Of a stretch of DNA of 64,000 nucleotides, positions 1-12,300 are shown one piece after another (the first letter of the stretch is position 1; each line of letters begins with the position of its first letter). The position numbers and the translations under genes are program-made. Below the pieces are notes generated by a model. It ran no database searches and was not told the DNA's origin. It was given only the letters and a program-made list of their open reading frames with translations. This DNA comes from Arthrobotrys musiformis (taxonomy: Eukaryota > Ascomycota > Orbiliomycetes > Orbiliales > Orbiliaceae): contig JAVHJL010000013.1 in assembly GCA_036971715.1 (NCBI GenBank), positions 1,426,001 to 1,490,000 of the forward strand, in the 5' to 3' direction.

Positions 1-1106
1 TTTATATTATCTTCAGACGGACCCGACACCCCGGATTCACTAACCACCGACTAACCAGCTAGTTAGCCGCGAAAGTCAGTCAATCATTCACCTTACCTGT
101 CTCCTCCCCTTCCTCCCTTCCCTTCTTTCCCTTCCTCTTCCCTTCCTCCCCTTCCTTCGGTCCCCATAATCCGTAACCGCAACAATTGGACTATTCCAAT
201 TGCAATACCACCCACCATCACCACCATCACCACCCACCATCGTCATCATCACCATCGTCATCACCACCTTGGGTTTGGGAGGTAATTAATTCATTGCAAG
301 ACATCTTTCTTCCCTCGGTTTCTTTTTTTCTTTTCTACCCTTCTTCCCCGTTCCCGTTCCCTTTTCCGTCGAAAAACCTACCAACAACACCACTATCACT
401 CCCACGCACACCCACCCACAAAAACCCCCTTTGCCTCCCATCAAAAGAAATAAAGCTGACCAACGACCCGACCGTCTGGGACAGACAAAATAAACTTACA
501 TCTCACACACAGAACCTCTATACGCTCGGATAGGGAATCTTTAAATCCTATCTTCTTCATTTCGAACTACCTGCTTTCACTTTTTTCATTTTAATTTTTT
601 TTCCCATCTTTTTTATTTTATTTTATTTTATTTTAATTTTTTTTAGCAAGTTGGTTGGGTCAGTCCATCGACTTACTACCAGTCCCAAGGACCCGGGTCG
701 CCGCTGTCGTGTTCCTTCAGCAGCAGTAAAAAAAATCCGCCCTTGCTGATTCCCGACTCCTTGGACGACCACCCTCGTCGTTTCTTTTCTCGCTGCATCT
801 CCATCTCCAGCTCCTCCAGATGCGATTGATATTCTAAACGTCTCGATAGACGTCCAGTAAAAAAAATTCAACCTCCCGTTATCGAAAGGATACATTAGAA
901 GAATTCCACCGTATGCACCTCAAACTACCTAATCTCCACTAATACGCTACCGAAAGACTTCATTTTCTCCCTCTCCTTCTTCTGGAATTCCCGACAACTA
1001 GACGTTATTGCGTTCTGGGTTTATCGCGCCCTTTTGCGACCGACGAAAGTCTAATCTTGACTTTCTTTTTTAATCTCCGACACATTTTCTCGCCAATTCC
1101 GAAAAA
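1..1106. other. Left-end non-coding region, probable promoter/5' UTR
   Basis: No gene supported. The stretch is strongly pyrimidine-rich at about 60-160 and 310-365, has a CAC/CAT triplet run at about 207-262 and T-rich (TTTTA)n sequence at about 575-645. It ends directly at the ATG of the zinc-ribbon gene. CT-rich tracts are common upstream of fungal genes, so promoter plus 5' leader is the likely content, but no specific site can be assigned. Confidence 0.5.
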
Positions 1107-2475
1107 ATGTCGACTCCACAACCCACCTCTGGCGGACCGCCAGCTGAGAAGGACAAATCGAAAAGACGCAGCATTCAGCGATTCGTTTCCAAGTTGGTAA
1201 AACCTAGTAAATCGAAGAAGCACGCAACCACCGAAGCCACGCCAGCTGAATCTTCGTACGTCTAGCCTTACAAGTCTCAAACCCCCCCCCCAAAAAAAAA
1301 TACATCTAAGACTGAAATCTAATTCCTCACTTCTGTTGCTGTTATTATTTAGGTCTGCCAGTGCGCCAGGTCCGTCTACATCTACTCCGGCTGCAGACAA
1401 GACACCAGCCGAGAAACCAGCCGACCCAGTGGCTCCCGTACCGACCGAGGCCGCTACCACGACTGCAGAACCAACTACCGAACCAGAAGAACCGTCGAAA
1501 ACAATACCGGAATCCAGCACAGCTACCGCCGAGCCTTCGAAAGCAAAGCCAGCGCTATCGCTAGGTGCTAGACAACTGGCCGAAAAGCATGGCATCGAGA
1601 TACCAGAGGACTGGCCTTACGCTGCAAGATCTCCTGTTGGAGAGAGAATCGAGAAGCCGATCCGCATGCGTGTGAGACGCTATTGCCATCTCTGTCAAAC
1701 AGCCTTTGGAAGTGAGAAGACATGTCCAAGTTGCGGCCATAAACGATGCGTGGAATGCCCACGTTCACCACCGTATGTTCTCCTTCCATCATCCCGATAT
1801 TGTCCGCAGATCACTAACCAAACCGGCCCGATCAGTCCCAAAACGGATAAGAAGAAGTCCAAGACGAAGCCGAAGGAATACGACCCTTATGAAGGCCTCA
1901 CAATGCCAAGCAAAACAGGTGGTCAGCCTTTGGTATATCGCAAGATTCGTCAACGTGTACATTGGAAATGTCACAAGTGCGAATCCGATTTTGCCGGCCA
2001 GAAAACTTGTCCGAAGTGCACTCACAATCGCTGCAAGAAGTGTCACCGAGAACCGTACGTTTCCCTACCTGCCTTTTGCCAGACACATTACACCATTTTC
2101 CTTCATTTCGTTTGAGGCTAATAACGCGGGTGTCTCAATATAGAACCAAGAAACCAACACCAATCGAAGAAATCAAACGAAAGAAGCCAGCCAAATGGAC
2201 GTGCTCAGAGTGCAGTGCTAGTGCTAATATCACGAAGACATGTGCAAGCTGCAGCCATCCCAGATGTGTAGACTGTGTTCGAGAACTGTAAGTTCAATTT
2301 CCCAGCCATCAACAGGGTCGAAATCCACTAATAAACCTCGTTCTTTAATAGTCCCAAGAAGAAGAAGAAGAAGGCTGTTCTTCCTCCAGACTTCGCCTCG
2401 GGATCGGATACGGCTGCTGGGCAATCCGATATTGAAAAAGTCAGTAGTGCTCTCGCAGCCACTACTATTTCCTAA
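1107..2475 (+). CDS. Zinc-ribbon repeat protein (three CxxC/CxxC modules), function unknown
   Basis: Exons 1107-1255, 1353-1772, 1836-2054, 2144-2287 and 2352-2475 give 351 aa. The N-terminal half is basic, then Pro/Ala/Thr/Glu-rich and probably disordered. The C-terminal half holds three copies of a module C-x2-C ... C-x2-C-x3-R-C-x2-C: CHLC/CPSC/RCVEC, CHKC/CPKC/RCKKC and CSEC/CASC/RCVDC. Each could bind zinc. This resembles the uncharacterised fungal 'double zinc ribbon' proteins; no function is known to me. A lysine run (KKKKKK) follows the last module. Introns 2, 3 and 4 each lie just after a module and all split a codon after its second base, as expected if the module spread by exon duplication. 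Start chosen as the first ATG opening the basic N-terminus. The last exon is the least certain. Confidence 0.72.
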
Positions 2476-3830
2476 CAAACGAACCCGACCATCTTTCGCC
2501 ACTATACGGTTCTACGTCTTACCATCACACCTCCAGCAACCCGATCAGTCACATTATACTCCCCCACGCCAACCGGGGGCTCTTTCGATGTCTCATTTTA
2601 GCCCTTTCTTTTTATTTGTTTATTTTATCTTATTTTGTTCTCCCTCCGCATTTTCTTACGACAATTGCTTCAGCATCTTTCCCATTTTTTACAGCGTTAA
2701 CGATTAAATAATCTCATGAATCGTAGAGTTATGATTGTGGTTGGATGATTTGCGCTTGTTAGTCCCTTCGGCCTAGTCCCTAGGCGGAACACCATACTTC
2801 AGCGGGCTCGCCCTACGATTTGCTTTTACAAAATTGATCTTGTCGCTGATATTTTATTCTGCTCCCCTTTTTTTTTTCTCTCCCTTTGCACCTTTTCCTT
2901 TTTATTACTCCCTTTATTCCATTTTGCACTTTTTACTTTATACGGCATGCTTTTGATTTGGGGTTTTCATATCTCTTTTAGCATATTTCATCAGAACATA
3001 GCAACGGCTCCGCCAGTCCGCCAGGTTGGTTCTCGCGATTTTCTCGGGTATCTACAAGATATATTGAAAATCCATGGTGTAGGGATATAGCGCGGAGTCA
3101 TCTATTTTCATTGCGTCGTGTATTTTGATCTAATTCTGGTCCCATCACCCCATACCCATACCCCCACACCCACACCTATACCCACACCTATACCCACACC
3201 TATACCCATACCCATACCCATACCTATACTTATACCTATACCTATATTTATATCTATATACCGATACCGTGCCCCCGTATTCCGACTCATAGGCATCGCT
3301 CCTTGCTCTCCCTTCATATTTCCCCAGCTTTGGCTTCCACAGATTCGCCCTATATACTGTCCTGGCACCCCCTTTATATTAGAACCCACCCTCTCCCTAA
3401 AATTTTTGTCAAACTACCACAACCGAAGATATACATATATACATACCTACTTAAGTTGAGCATTTACAGACACAACCTCCTCGTGATAATTTTTACAGAT
3501 TTTCCGTGCCCGTAATGCAGATGTAATATCCACCCGAAGAATGCTTTGGCCGAATGCGAGCCATCTGCACAGCCACAGCATTATGCATGGGCCTGCCAAC
3601 GTAACGTTTGTGGGAGGTCATTGTGACTTATGTAAGCCGTCCGGCGTCGTCATCTTGGGGCGGGCCTTCTCACCAGAAAAGGTCGGTCACCCAAACTCGA
3701 TTCCATCGCCTTCCGCCGACAAACAAAAAGTACTTCTCTCAGTCAAAACCTCAACAGCATCAGAGGAGCAGAACCAAACTTACAACTCTCGCCGGGACAT
3801 ATTCGTACCATACTATCCTCAAGGCCGAAG
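2476..3830. other. Intergenic region with hexanucleotide repeat
   Basis: 3' region of the zinc-ribbon gene followed by the promoter of the Sna3-like gene. It contains T-rich sequence at about 2857-2960 and the CCCATA/CCTATA repeat listed separately. Small open frames here lack family similarity and are compositionally biased, so no gene is called. Confidence 0.5.
3145..3262. repeat. Imperfect hexanucleotide tandem repeat (CCCATA / CCCACA / CCTATA)
   Basis: Roughly 115 bases of C-A-T hexamers that drift from CCCATA and CCCACA to CCTATA. It is a minisatellite-like tract. It is not the TTAGGG/CCCTAA telomere repeat of filamentous fungi. Confidence 0.8.
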
Positions 3831-4493
3831 ATGTGTTCTTCCGACTGCTTTCTAGCGGTTCTCGCTGTTTTGTTTCCTCCTATCGCTGGTGCGTATCGAT
3901 ACCCCTTCTCCTCCGCATTCTTATTAGACTAACCAACCGCCTTCCGTAACATAGTTTGGGTCAAGCGAGGAGTATGCTCCGCCGATGGCATCATAAACAT
4001 CGCTCTCCTATGCCTCGGATACCTTCCAGGGCTTCTCCACGCCTGGTACATAATCGCAAAATATCCTGATCCGTATAGTTACACCTACGAGCCGATCGAA
4101 GGAGGGAACCAACGAGTTTACTACTATACCGCAACATACCCATCCGTCGCTTCCCATAGCCAACCTTCATACGCACCACAGCAGCAGGGCTGTCATCACC
4201 ATAGCCACCAGCACGGCCAGGATCGTCCACAGAGCCCAAGATCGCAAACAAGGCCTCAGACCTACGGAACTACTGCTGCTGCCCCCCCTCCTGTTGCTTC
4301 ATCGTCTTCTCCGGCCCGCCCCGTAACTGAAACCGCAGCTGTAGATACACACAAACCGACACCACCGCCCCAGGACAACCTGCCAGTTGCTAACGGTATG
4401 GACCACGGTGAAGGATCCTCTGCTGGCCCCTCTCAGCCACCACCGAGCTACAGTGATGTCGTCAAGGGCGATTATAAGATTCAGACGGCCTGA
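3831..4493 (+). CDS. Pmp3/UPF0057-family membrane protein with C-terminal PPxY tail (Sna3/Sna4-like)
   Basis: Exons 3831-3888 and 3955-4493 give 198 aa. Residues about 1-50 form the two-helix Pmp3 fold: a hydrophobic first helix ending FPPIAVW, the turn VKRGVCSADG, then a second helix (INIALLCLGYLPGLLHAWYII). The remaining 150 residues are a hydrophilic Gln/His/Pro/Ser-rich tail. Near the C-terminus it carries QPPPSYSDV, a PPxY motif. In yeast the Pmp3 relatives Sna3 and Sna4 use such motifs to recruit the Rsp5 ubiquitin ligase and enter multivesicular bodies on the way to the vacuole. By analogy this protein is more likely an endosomal/vacuolar Rsp5 adaptor than the short plasma-membrane Pmp3; that is inference. 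The splice junction restores the conserved AVWVKRGV segment. Confidence 0.88.
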
Positions 4494-5128
4494 GGGTAGA
4501 TGCTACTCAGCTTTGATAACACTGTAGCATCCCATGTATCGGGTCACGCCCAATCACATCGGGGCTACAGATTCTTGCCACCATTTAACGAATACCAAAT
4601 AATCATCATTTTTGAGTTGCTTTATACCTTAATCCTTTTTTTCCTTCCTTGTTCAGGGTTTCCTTTTAGTCGGGTTGTAGTATCATGGGTCTCGGTTTTT
4701 GCTCCTGCTTTCTTTGGTGATCTATCTATTTCCCCTTTTTTGTTCTTCTTTCTGTTTCTGCTCCCTTTCCTTCTCTTGTAGTCTTGCTAGCGTTGTGGTT
4801 CGAGGTTATACATGGCGATTACTGTTGCTCTAACGGATATCTGCATACGGATGAATACTCTAACCGGGGTTTGATGGATTCTTGGGATTGCTTCAAGGAT
4901 TGGGGGCGTTTCAGAAGGCAATATAAGGTGCCTTGCCCGATTATTTGCTGCCTTGAGGCAGATTTTCTACCCCCAAGAATCTACAAGTTCCCCTCCAATA
5001 CTACCAATGCATGCATGTATTGTAACCGAGCAGCCCGTGCATTGATTACTACCACAGGTGAGAGATAGACGTATTTGAATCGAGTATGTAAAAGAGGTAA
5101 ACGAATTAAACATCCTGCCCCCGGCTGA
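4494..5128. other. Convergent intergenic spacer
   Basis: 3' ends of the Sna3-like gene (+) and Hikeshi (-) meet here. T/C-rich stretch at about 4605-4780, otherwise nothing recognisable. Confidence 0.5.
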
Positions 5129-6018
5129 CTACGCCTCCTCCCTCTCCAAGAAGCTAGAATCTCTGGCAAGCCTTCCTTCGAATTTGTTCCACCACGATTG
5201 GAATTCTCTCATCGGTACCATCTCTGAACCGGGTGGGCCGGAGCTAAAGGACCCCAGGTAATTAAAAGCATTTTTTATTATCCTTCTCGCCAACGTTAAA
5301 GTTGCAGCATTGTCTCTGTGCGCCAGAGTGTTCGAATCTGCAGCAGTAGGGGCCGAGACCAATGCGTTTCCGGAAGGATGAGAGTTCGAGGGAGCAGATA
5401 GAGCCGAGAGATGGGCGGGAAGCATCATCAGCTTTTGTTGCGCCTGTCCTATAGGCTCTATCGATATTCCCAGTTGAGCTACAACATTTTCTCCTCCTCC
5501 GAACCCGGGCTCGTCGACCATGTTGTCTGAAGCATTGGTGCCCGGTATCCCTTGGGTATTACTGTTTCCCTTCAACCGGAAGATAGCAGATTGTTTCTCC
5601 ATCGACAGTCCTCCGAGAAGCTGGAATGGTTTACCGGGCCATTGGAAGTAGACGGTAGCTGCGTAATCCGGCGGCAGCTGGGTGTCCGGGAGGAGGAAGA
5701 CGACAATGTGGTTGACCGTCTGTGCCGACGGGAGTACGAAGAGGAATTCGGTTTGAGAAACGATCTGGAGGTTTGTCTGAACTGATTCGGCGAGCGGCGG
5801 TCTAATTAGCCCTCTTCTTTTTTATTCTCTCTCTGCCTTTCTGCCTTTCTTCTTTTTATTTCTCTCTTCATGTTTAATCTTTAATTGTCCTTTTTTTTTT
5901 TTTTTTTTTCCGAGGGGGGAACGGATGGATGATGGTGATGCGTGCTCACACCTAGCTATCTCGAGGGTATCGGGTAGGTGCCCAAACCTTGTCGCCCTGC
6001 GCAAATACACCCAAACAT
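5129..6018 (-). CDS. OPI10: Hikeshi/Opi10-family protein (Hsp70 nuclear import carrier)
   Basis: Exons 5988-6018 and 5129-5781 (minus) give 227 aa. The 31-base first exon encodes MFGCICAGRQ and the second opens VQTNLQ; the joined MFGCICAGR-VQTNLQ start is the family signature. The N-terminal beta-rich half continues through HIVVFLLPDTQLPPDYAATV and FQWPGKPFQLLGGL. After a Gly/Ala/Ser-rich linker, the C-terminal half contains NAFNYLGSF and FQSWWNKFEGRL before ending FLEREEA. Hikeshi in animals imports Hsp70 into the nucleus during heat stress; yeast Opi10 was named from an inositol-excretion phenotype. Length is close to the usual 200 aa, with a longer linker. The 206-base intron is unusually long for this window and holds a T20 run. 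Confidence 0.93.
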
Positions 6019-6524
6019 GGTGACGGGATTCCTGGAGGCTCTTTCGTCTGAGGCAGTGAAGACGGGTTCGAGGCTGTCGGCAGCGGAGACCATGCGCGTG
6101 CATGCGTGCTTGTGCGGCTTGGAGATGTCAAATTTCGTCACAGGCAGACCTGCTTTTATAATGGACTCTTGGCGTGCGTATGCGACCATGCAAAGCTGCT
6201 AAGTACCTCCGGTACCGACACATGCAGCCTCCCTGATACCATGCCACTATTACATACTCGCTGACTGACATATAGAAAGCTACGACGTGGGCTTAGGTAA
6301 GTCTAAGAGGTATCAAGCTGAAAATCCTGTATTCATACAGATTGAATCAACATATCACACGATGTGCTGGCGCGGTATACATTTCTATACACAAGTACCT
6401 ATATAAATACCTCCGTAAGCACCGAGTACTTAGGTATAAGGCATGCCCAACCCCAAAACGCCGGAGAATTCAAAGAGGAAAGGAGGAAGAAAAAAGGGCA
6501 AAACAAGAAACCGACCATGTTGAT
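6019..6524. other. Intergenic region upstream of Hikeshi and downstream of YND1
   Basis: About 500 bases with no supported gene. The promoter of the minus-strand Hikeshi gene should lie at its left part and the YND1 3' UTR at its right part. A loose TACCT/AGGTA motif group lies at about 6391-6440. Confidence 0.45.
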
Positions 6525-8939
6525 CTATAAGAACGTATCGGACCGAGGCATTGGGCTTTTGACCCTCCTACCCGCACTACCTCGAGAAGGACTGACGTCT
6601 CGGCTTCTTGAGACTGCAGCTAGATGCTCACGACTCGATATACGGCTGCCCATCCTAGATCCGTACGGGCCTAGGTTTAACCCCAAACCTTTAACATTAC
6701 TTGTTGATACACCCCGCCTCATCGTCCCGCCTCTGCTCCCACTATCATTATTGGACCCGTTACCCATATCGTCGTCATCGTAGTCACCAAGTTCAAAGAA
6801 TGAAGGCGCCATAGACCCACCCAATTCGATGTCGTCGCCGATTCTTTCATACAACACGCTGCTACCACCCGAAGTTGTGTTTTTTCGACTTCTCCCACCA
6901 CTTATGAACCTGTGTAGATTCAATTTCCGCGCTATCCGGTGACGTCGGTCTCGACCCAACAATAAATAAGAAGCGAATGAGAATATCAGAAGGAACAAGA
7001 TTATCCCAGGAATCCGACGGTTTGAATTAGTATTGTTCCACAGCGCCCCATGCCAATGGTCCGAATCATCTTCCGGTTCCGAGTCTATACCCGTTGTTGG
7101 GACGGGGACACCCGATACCGAGCCACCAATGGAGGATATCGGTGGCGTCGTTGGTCTATGGGGCTGGGTCGGTGTTTTTGCAGGGATATCGCCTCCTGCG
7201 TATTCAAAATCGGCGGGTATTGCTTCGCCTTTAAGAACATTGCTCCCGAATCCAACAGGTAAAGCGTGTTCTGAATTCCGTCTGGGGGGGATAACGGATG
7301 TCGCATATAGGACCATCTTCCCCAGTGTCCAGGACACTTCCACATTGTGTATATCGTCAACGGCTTGGAAAGGATCGAGAAACCCCTTGTCCTTAGCACC
7401 CCCGATCAACTCTTCGGTGGTGTTATGTCCCGACCCATTTGTATCCAAGCCAAGTCTAGGAACCCCAATCCCGTCGTGGAGAACGCTCATCACCCAGCTG
7501 GCTCGAAAACAAATTGATATCGCCTTTTCAGCATCGACCTTCTTCCCCCATTGGTGTTGGTGCACTTTATCCCTGATAGCTTCCCAAGATTCCGAACAAT
7601 ACTCTCTTACTCTCTTGGAGTATGTCGCGAGGTCATAGGCTTTCGTCTCGTGTCCCATTTCGAAAACCTCATGCGTGGTGTGCCAGTATTCCGATACTCC
7701 AAGGAAATGGTTGATATCAAAATCTGCCTGAGGAAAGTGATGGCCATCCAAGAGGCACGCAGCTCCGTTACAAGGTATCTTGCCGTCAGATAAGAGTGGG
7801 TGAACCTGACGCTGGCACTCATCAAACTTTCCTGTCCCAAACAAATACGGCTTTTTTTCCGATGCAGGTGGGTTCCCGGGGTCACCGGATTCAATTTCCT
7901 TACCATCAGTAGTCGCCGTCAGTCCACGGTGGAGACACGGGTCCGGGAGCTCTAGAACATTGTCGCCACCAGATGCCTCTATTAGCTTTTCGAGATAGCG
8001 AGACCTTGCTTCATGTACTCCGAATCCTAGCCAGGTCGTAACAAACACCTTGTACTCCACAGATTCCCCGCTGAGCTTTCGCATTCTGAGTAGTTTGAGA
8101 TCATCAGCGTGTTTTTCGGTTTCTGTCGCATTTGGTACGAACGCGATCTGGGCGCTGGCGCCCCCCATATCAAGGAAACCGTAAGTATGGTGATTCTTCC
8201 CATGGTCGTGTTTTTGGGTCGCATCGAAGGAGCCAATCAGGTAGTTTGCCGCGATCCAGCCATAAAGGCCCTCCGTTTCCCCTGTGATGGCCTGAACGTG
8301 AAGACTGCAATCTGGAAGAAGAAAATTGGTGTTTTGAACTGCATAGTTACATATCTCCGTGAGAAGAGCCTTTCGTTCCCAGACGGGTAGGAGCCTAACG
8401 CCAGCGGTCGCTAACAGAAACAACGGAGTATCGGGTATATGATCCGGAGGGATGATTGTTCGAGCATGTGCGAAAAGCTCTTCGAGATGGTCCGGCCCCA
8501 CGTTTTCAATTTTGTCCGCGAAAGACGATACACCTTGAGGAGACAGGTTAGTTACGTTGAAGGTTAGGAGCTAGGGGGGATGTAAGGGGAAATACAACGG
8601 ATGGGTCGTACCAGGCCGGATCTTTTTAATCCACTTTTTCTTTGTTGAGATCAGAGGGAGGCTGTCCAGTTCTTCGGGGGTCGCTTTTTCCCGTTGCGAT
8701 AGATGATCGAGCCATCTATAGATGTAAATCCGAGTGCCCTGTGTTCGGGAGAACGGGTTAGTGTCGGTTGGGACATGGTTGGAGCTTCTCGCTGTATGTT
8801 ACCGATGAACCAGCATCCAATACACAACCGTATCGCCCTAGGTGAGAATGAATATTAGACGATGCACAAGTTTGATAGAAGGGGAACGGAGAGTCGGCGA
8901 TTTACAATCTTTTTGTCGTCGGGATTCGAGGTCCATCAT
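6525..8939 (-). CDS. YND1: Golgi apyrase Ynd1 (GDA1/CD39 nucleoside di/triphosphatase)
   Basis: Exons 8906-8939, 8803-8837, 8612-8738 and 6525-8533 (minus) give 734 aa. The apyrase-conserved regions are all present: DAGSSGTR (19-26, phosphate binding), LLATAGVRLL (around 105-114), GETEGLYGWIAANYL (150-164, catalytic Glu) and DMGGASAQ (187-194). A single membrane helix lies at about 573-592 (IPGIILFLLIFSFASYLLLG), followed by a basic Ser/Arg/Gly-rich cytosolic tail of about 140 residues. This is the yeast Ynd1 layout: luminal catalytic domain, C-terminal anchor. The enzyme clears UDP/GDP left by Golgi glycosyltransferases so that nucleotide-sugar exchange can continue. The first two exons are only 34 and 35 bases; without them ACR1 would be missed. 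Start: MM at 8939, with the second ATG equally possible. Confidence 0.95.
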
Positions 8940-9325
8940 AAGAATTGTTCGGTCATTCCAGGATTACGGTGATGGTTGGCCGGTTAGGTGAAATTGCGCT
9001 GAGATATGATAAGCCAAGGAGAGCCAATAAGCGGTGAACGGTGGCGTCTTCAGAGTCGATGGCCGAGAAGACCTCGGATCCGTGATGATACAAGGTACAT
9101 ACTTAAGTACATACATAACACGAACAAGCAAGGCCTGCATGGGATGTCTGAGGCTATTTTTGGGGTATTGACCAATTACCCAAAACGGAGGTACCCAAGA
9201 CCAAGTACCTACTTCCTTACTTAAGTAAGTACCTACTTAGTACCTACTTAGGTAGATAGCACATCGAATTCGAACGTGTATTCAAAAATTAAGATATTTA
9301 CAACTAATATAAAGGCCTCGTGAAT
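8940..9325. other. Intergenic region with palindromic TAGGTA/CTTAAG cluster
   Basis: YND1 promoter on the left and DDB1 3' UTR on the right. The segment 9190-9256 is a cluster of TACCTACTT, ACTTAAGTAAGT and CTTAGGTAG words (see repeat entry). Confidence 0.5.
9190..9256. repeat. TACCTA/TTAAGT/TAGGTA motif cluster
   Basis: Overlapping near-palindromic words such as CTTACTTAAGTAAG and GTACCTACTTAGTACC. The same vocabulary recurs in other spacers (13359-13418, 21012-21221, 50480-50523). Confidence 0.7.
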
Positions 9326-12300
9326 TCAATGGAGTCGCTTCAGGGCCTCCACGATGTTCTTCATCTCGCCAACCGTGCATTCTATCCGCGAATTATCGTC
9401 GTCGCCTGCTCCGTCAATAACCATCTTCATCGCCTCCTCGTCGAGGTCCAAGAACTTCTCAACGAGCTCGCCATCGACGAATCGAAACGGCTCATCTGAC
9501 TGAATGCCTTTGGTGTGATAGGCTCGATACCTGCATCATATCGCATCAGAATGTTAGGCATCTCATAAATATTTTCGACCTTTTGCGGTATCACTGCATT
9601 GCATGTTCACTTACTTATTGAAATCCAAGTCGCCGATTCCTTTGACCACCTTCGCCATGTTGACCTGACATTTCATCAATATGTCAAAATAGTCCGGGTG
9701 AATCAAGCCTAGCATAAACAGCCCCCCGTCAACAGTTCCTAGGTATGCTTTTGGATGCACAACGTATCCCTGCGTAATCGGGTCATTGACCCTACGGATC
9801 CGGTTAACCATCTCCCCGAGCCTGATTTCGCTCAAAGGGCGCATTCGCCTAGTATCCTCATCCGTAGCCCCGGTAGACTCCCGGCGTAGGAGTACTAGGT
9901 TCCCATCAGAGTTCGCCGATATGCACGTATCTTCGTCCAGAGCTTCCAGTGCAGTTATCCAGCTAACTCCGTACTGTCGGCAGACCTCTACGAGCTTGTC
10001 ATTTTCCCCATCATCCCCTTCAGCAACTTCAAGCGCCATGACGCCTTTGAACAAATCGCCGACGAAAATCCTTGTACCGTAGACCGATAAGACTACTGGG
10101 AGGGTAGCCGCTCGGACGGAAGATATCTGCTCGATTGATGCGTCAAGCGACCCGCTTGCGTATGAAAACTTATAAAGATCAATCTGCACGAATAGCCATT
10201 AGCTGGGGCGGTTTCCAGGAGCAATTTGATTCTGCATCTTACGCTTTTGCTTAGGCCCGCTACAATGTAGCCTTTCACCATCGAAAGTGAATAGCATCCT
10301 CCCTGGAGCTCCAGTTCTGTGACTAGTCTAAGCGTCTTATCCACCCCCAGCTCCAAAAAGAGCAACCGTCCTTTTTCACTCTCATCGGAATCATTTCCAA
10401 TGGCCGTTCCCACGACGAACTTTTCCGAGAACGTACCGTCCGGGTTTTCGAGGGGGACACACACTAAGCTTTCGACAAGCTCGTTCGGGTACAATTCATA
10501 TGCGTCGATTTTATCGTAGAAGTTTTCGTCGATGACATGGACATAACAACTACTGGACTCCATACCTGTGTTCGCATCGATTGAGTTCCTAATCGTAGCA
10601 ACACCATATACCCTCCCTTCCTTGGAAAAGGCCACTCTTCGTGCAAACTGGTGGAGGGGTGACATTTGTGTATGTGTGGTCCGAGCCTCGTCGATTTTAG
10701 CTATAAATACACTCTCATCCGTTGCAACAACCACGGTGTCTGGGAACGCTTCGGCGTTGAATCCAACAACTGACGAAGCTTGGTTCAGGGTGATGGCGGA
10801 ATAGACGGTTCTACCTTCTTCTCCGTATATCATTGTTGGGCGCTCTCCTGTGGCGATAACACACGAAGAGTCGTCACCAGCTTTCCGAGATAAGGCCTCG
10901 AACGTGACTGTTTGGGTCCCGAGCCGTATTCGCTTCTGGTCGCTAAGGATGCTAGGTCCGTTGGTGACTGTATATGTCAAGACTTCTCCATCAGCCATCC
11001 CTACAAAGAGGGAGGAAGGCCCACCTCCCTCCATATTTGCGGCTATGATAGACCTTGGAACGGAACCTTCTGATGCCGCAAGAGGCACCTCCTTTAAGCT
11101 TTTGAGATCCGGTATTCTCAACAGGGCGAGTGATGCGGGCATCCAAAACCCAACTACCAAGAAATCGGTACCATTTTGAGGTATGTGGATACACGATGCC
11201 TCGTTCTCAAAAGTGCAGCTCGCCACCTGTTTGATAGAATCGTTTGATAGGTCGAACAACAAACAGGCGCGGCCGTTCAAGACTGTTACAAGCCGGGCCC
11301 CAGACAGAGATGCCATGACTATTTTGGCCCCAGCCGGCGGAGTCCAGTCCCAAAACTTGTCAGTTCCTTTCTCAACAATTATTATCTTTGACGGGGTAAC
11401 TTGGACAAGTTTATCAACCCCCACGTTCCCGGCAGCTAGTGTCGCTGTGTCCAGAGAAAACCTTTCAAACTCCTCAACCTCTTCGACGTCCCCATCTGCC
11501 CCGAAAGAGAAGGCTCGGGTTTCGTGGCCGAAAGAGAAGAGAAGTGTATCGTCGAAGCTTTCAAAGATATTAGTATAAATAGTCTGAAGTTTTCGATATT
11601 GGTTCAAAGCTTACCCGTCGTCTAGTGGGGCGTGTTTGAGGGCCCACATGTTTTGAACGCCGCTCATTTCTCCAAGTAGACCAACTTCTTGAATGCCGAC
11701 GCCGCTTCGTACACTCCGGAGCCCGCCGTCATAAAAGCCCCCACTGCAGGTGAGTATCATCGTCTGGCCAGCAGAATACTGATGTATCTCTTCGCCGCCA
11801 ACTTCAGTTCCTAACACGATGAAATCGGATATGGGGGCCAAATTGGGGAGTGAGTGTACGATTTCGGTTCGTGGGCTCTTCGAAGATATCTTTACGAGCG
11901 TAGAGTCTCCAAAGTGGGATCCGAGGAATACGTATCCATTGTCCAAGTACACAATTGCTTGGGCTTGACACACCTGCGGCCGAGCATCGCATTTAGCCCA
12001 TTGATTTTGGTAAAAACGGAGTTCTGATAGACGAAGGATCGTACTTCACCCAAATTCTCAATTCTCATATTGACCAACCTGTTGTTCTCGATGATGAGGA
12101 GGAGGAGGTATAAATGTCCAAGTTCATCGCTCAAAAGGTACCTCTCCGAGTCGACCTTTCCATAAGCGACGAAACTAGTCGGCTCGTGCAGAGGCTTCTT
12201 CATAGGTGCCGTCCTTTCAGGGTGGAAGTATGAGACCATCTGCTCCCCGATAACAAGCAATCCCCCTAAGCGATAGTAGAGGATATAAATAATTAGCAGG

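Noticed and set aside
186..533. His/Ser/Pro-rich open frame at the left end
   Set aside because: Composed of CAC/TCA triplet runs and pyrimidine tracts with no recognisable domain; more likely promoter or leader sequence.
3145..3262. Telomere-like repeat from C-rich hexamers
   Set aside because: Units are CCCATA/CCTATA, not CCCTAA, and unique genes flank it on both sides.
7033..7638. 201-codon open frame on the plus strand inside YND1
   Set aside because: Antisense shadow of the apyrase coding exon, whose conserved motifs fix the minus strand.
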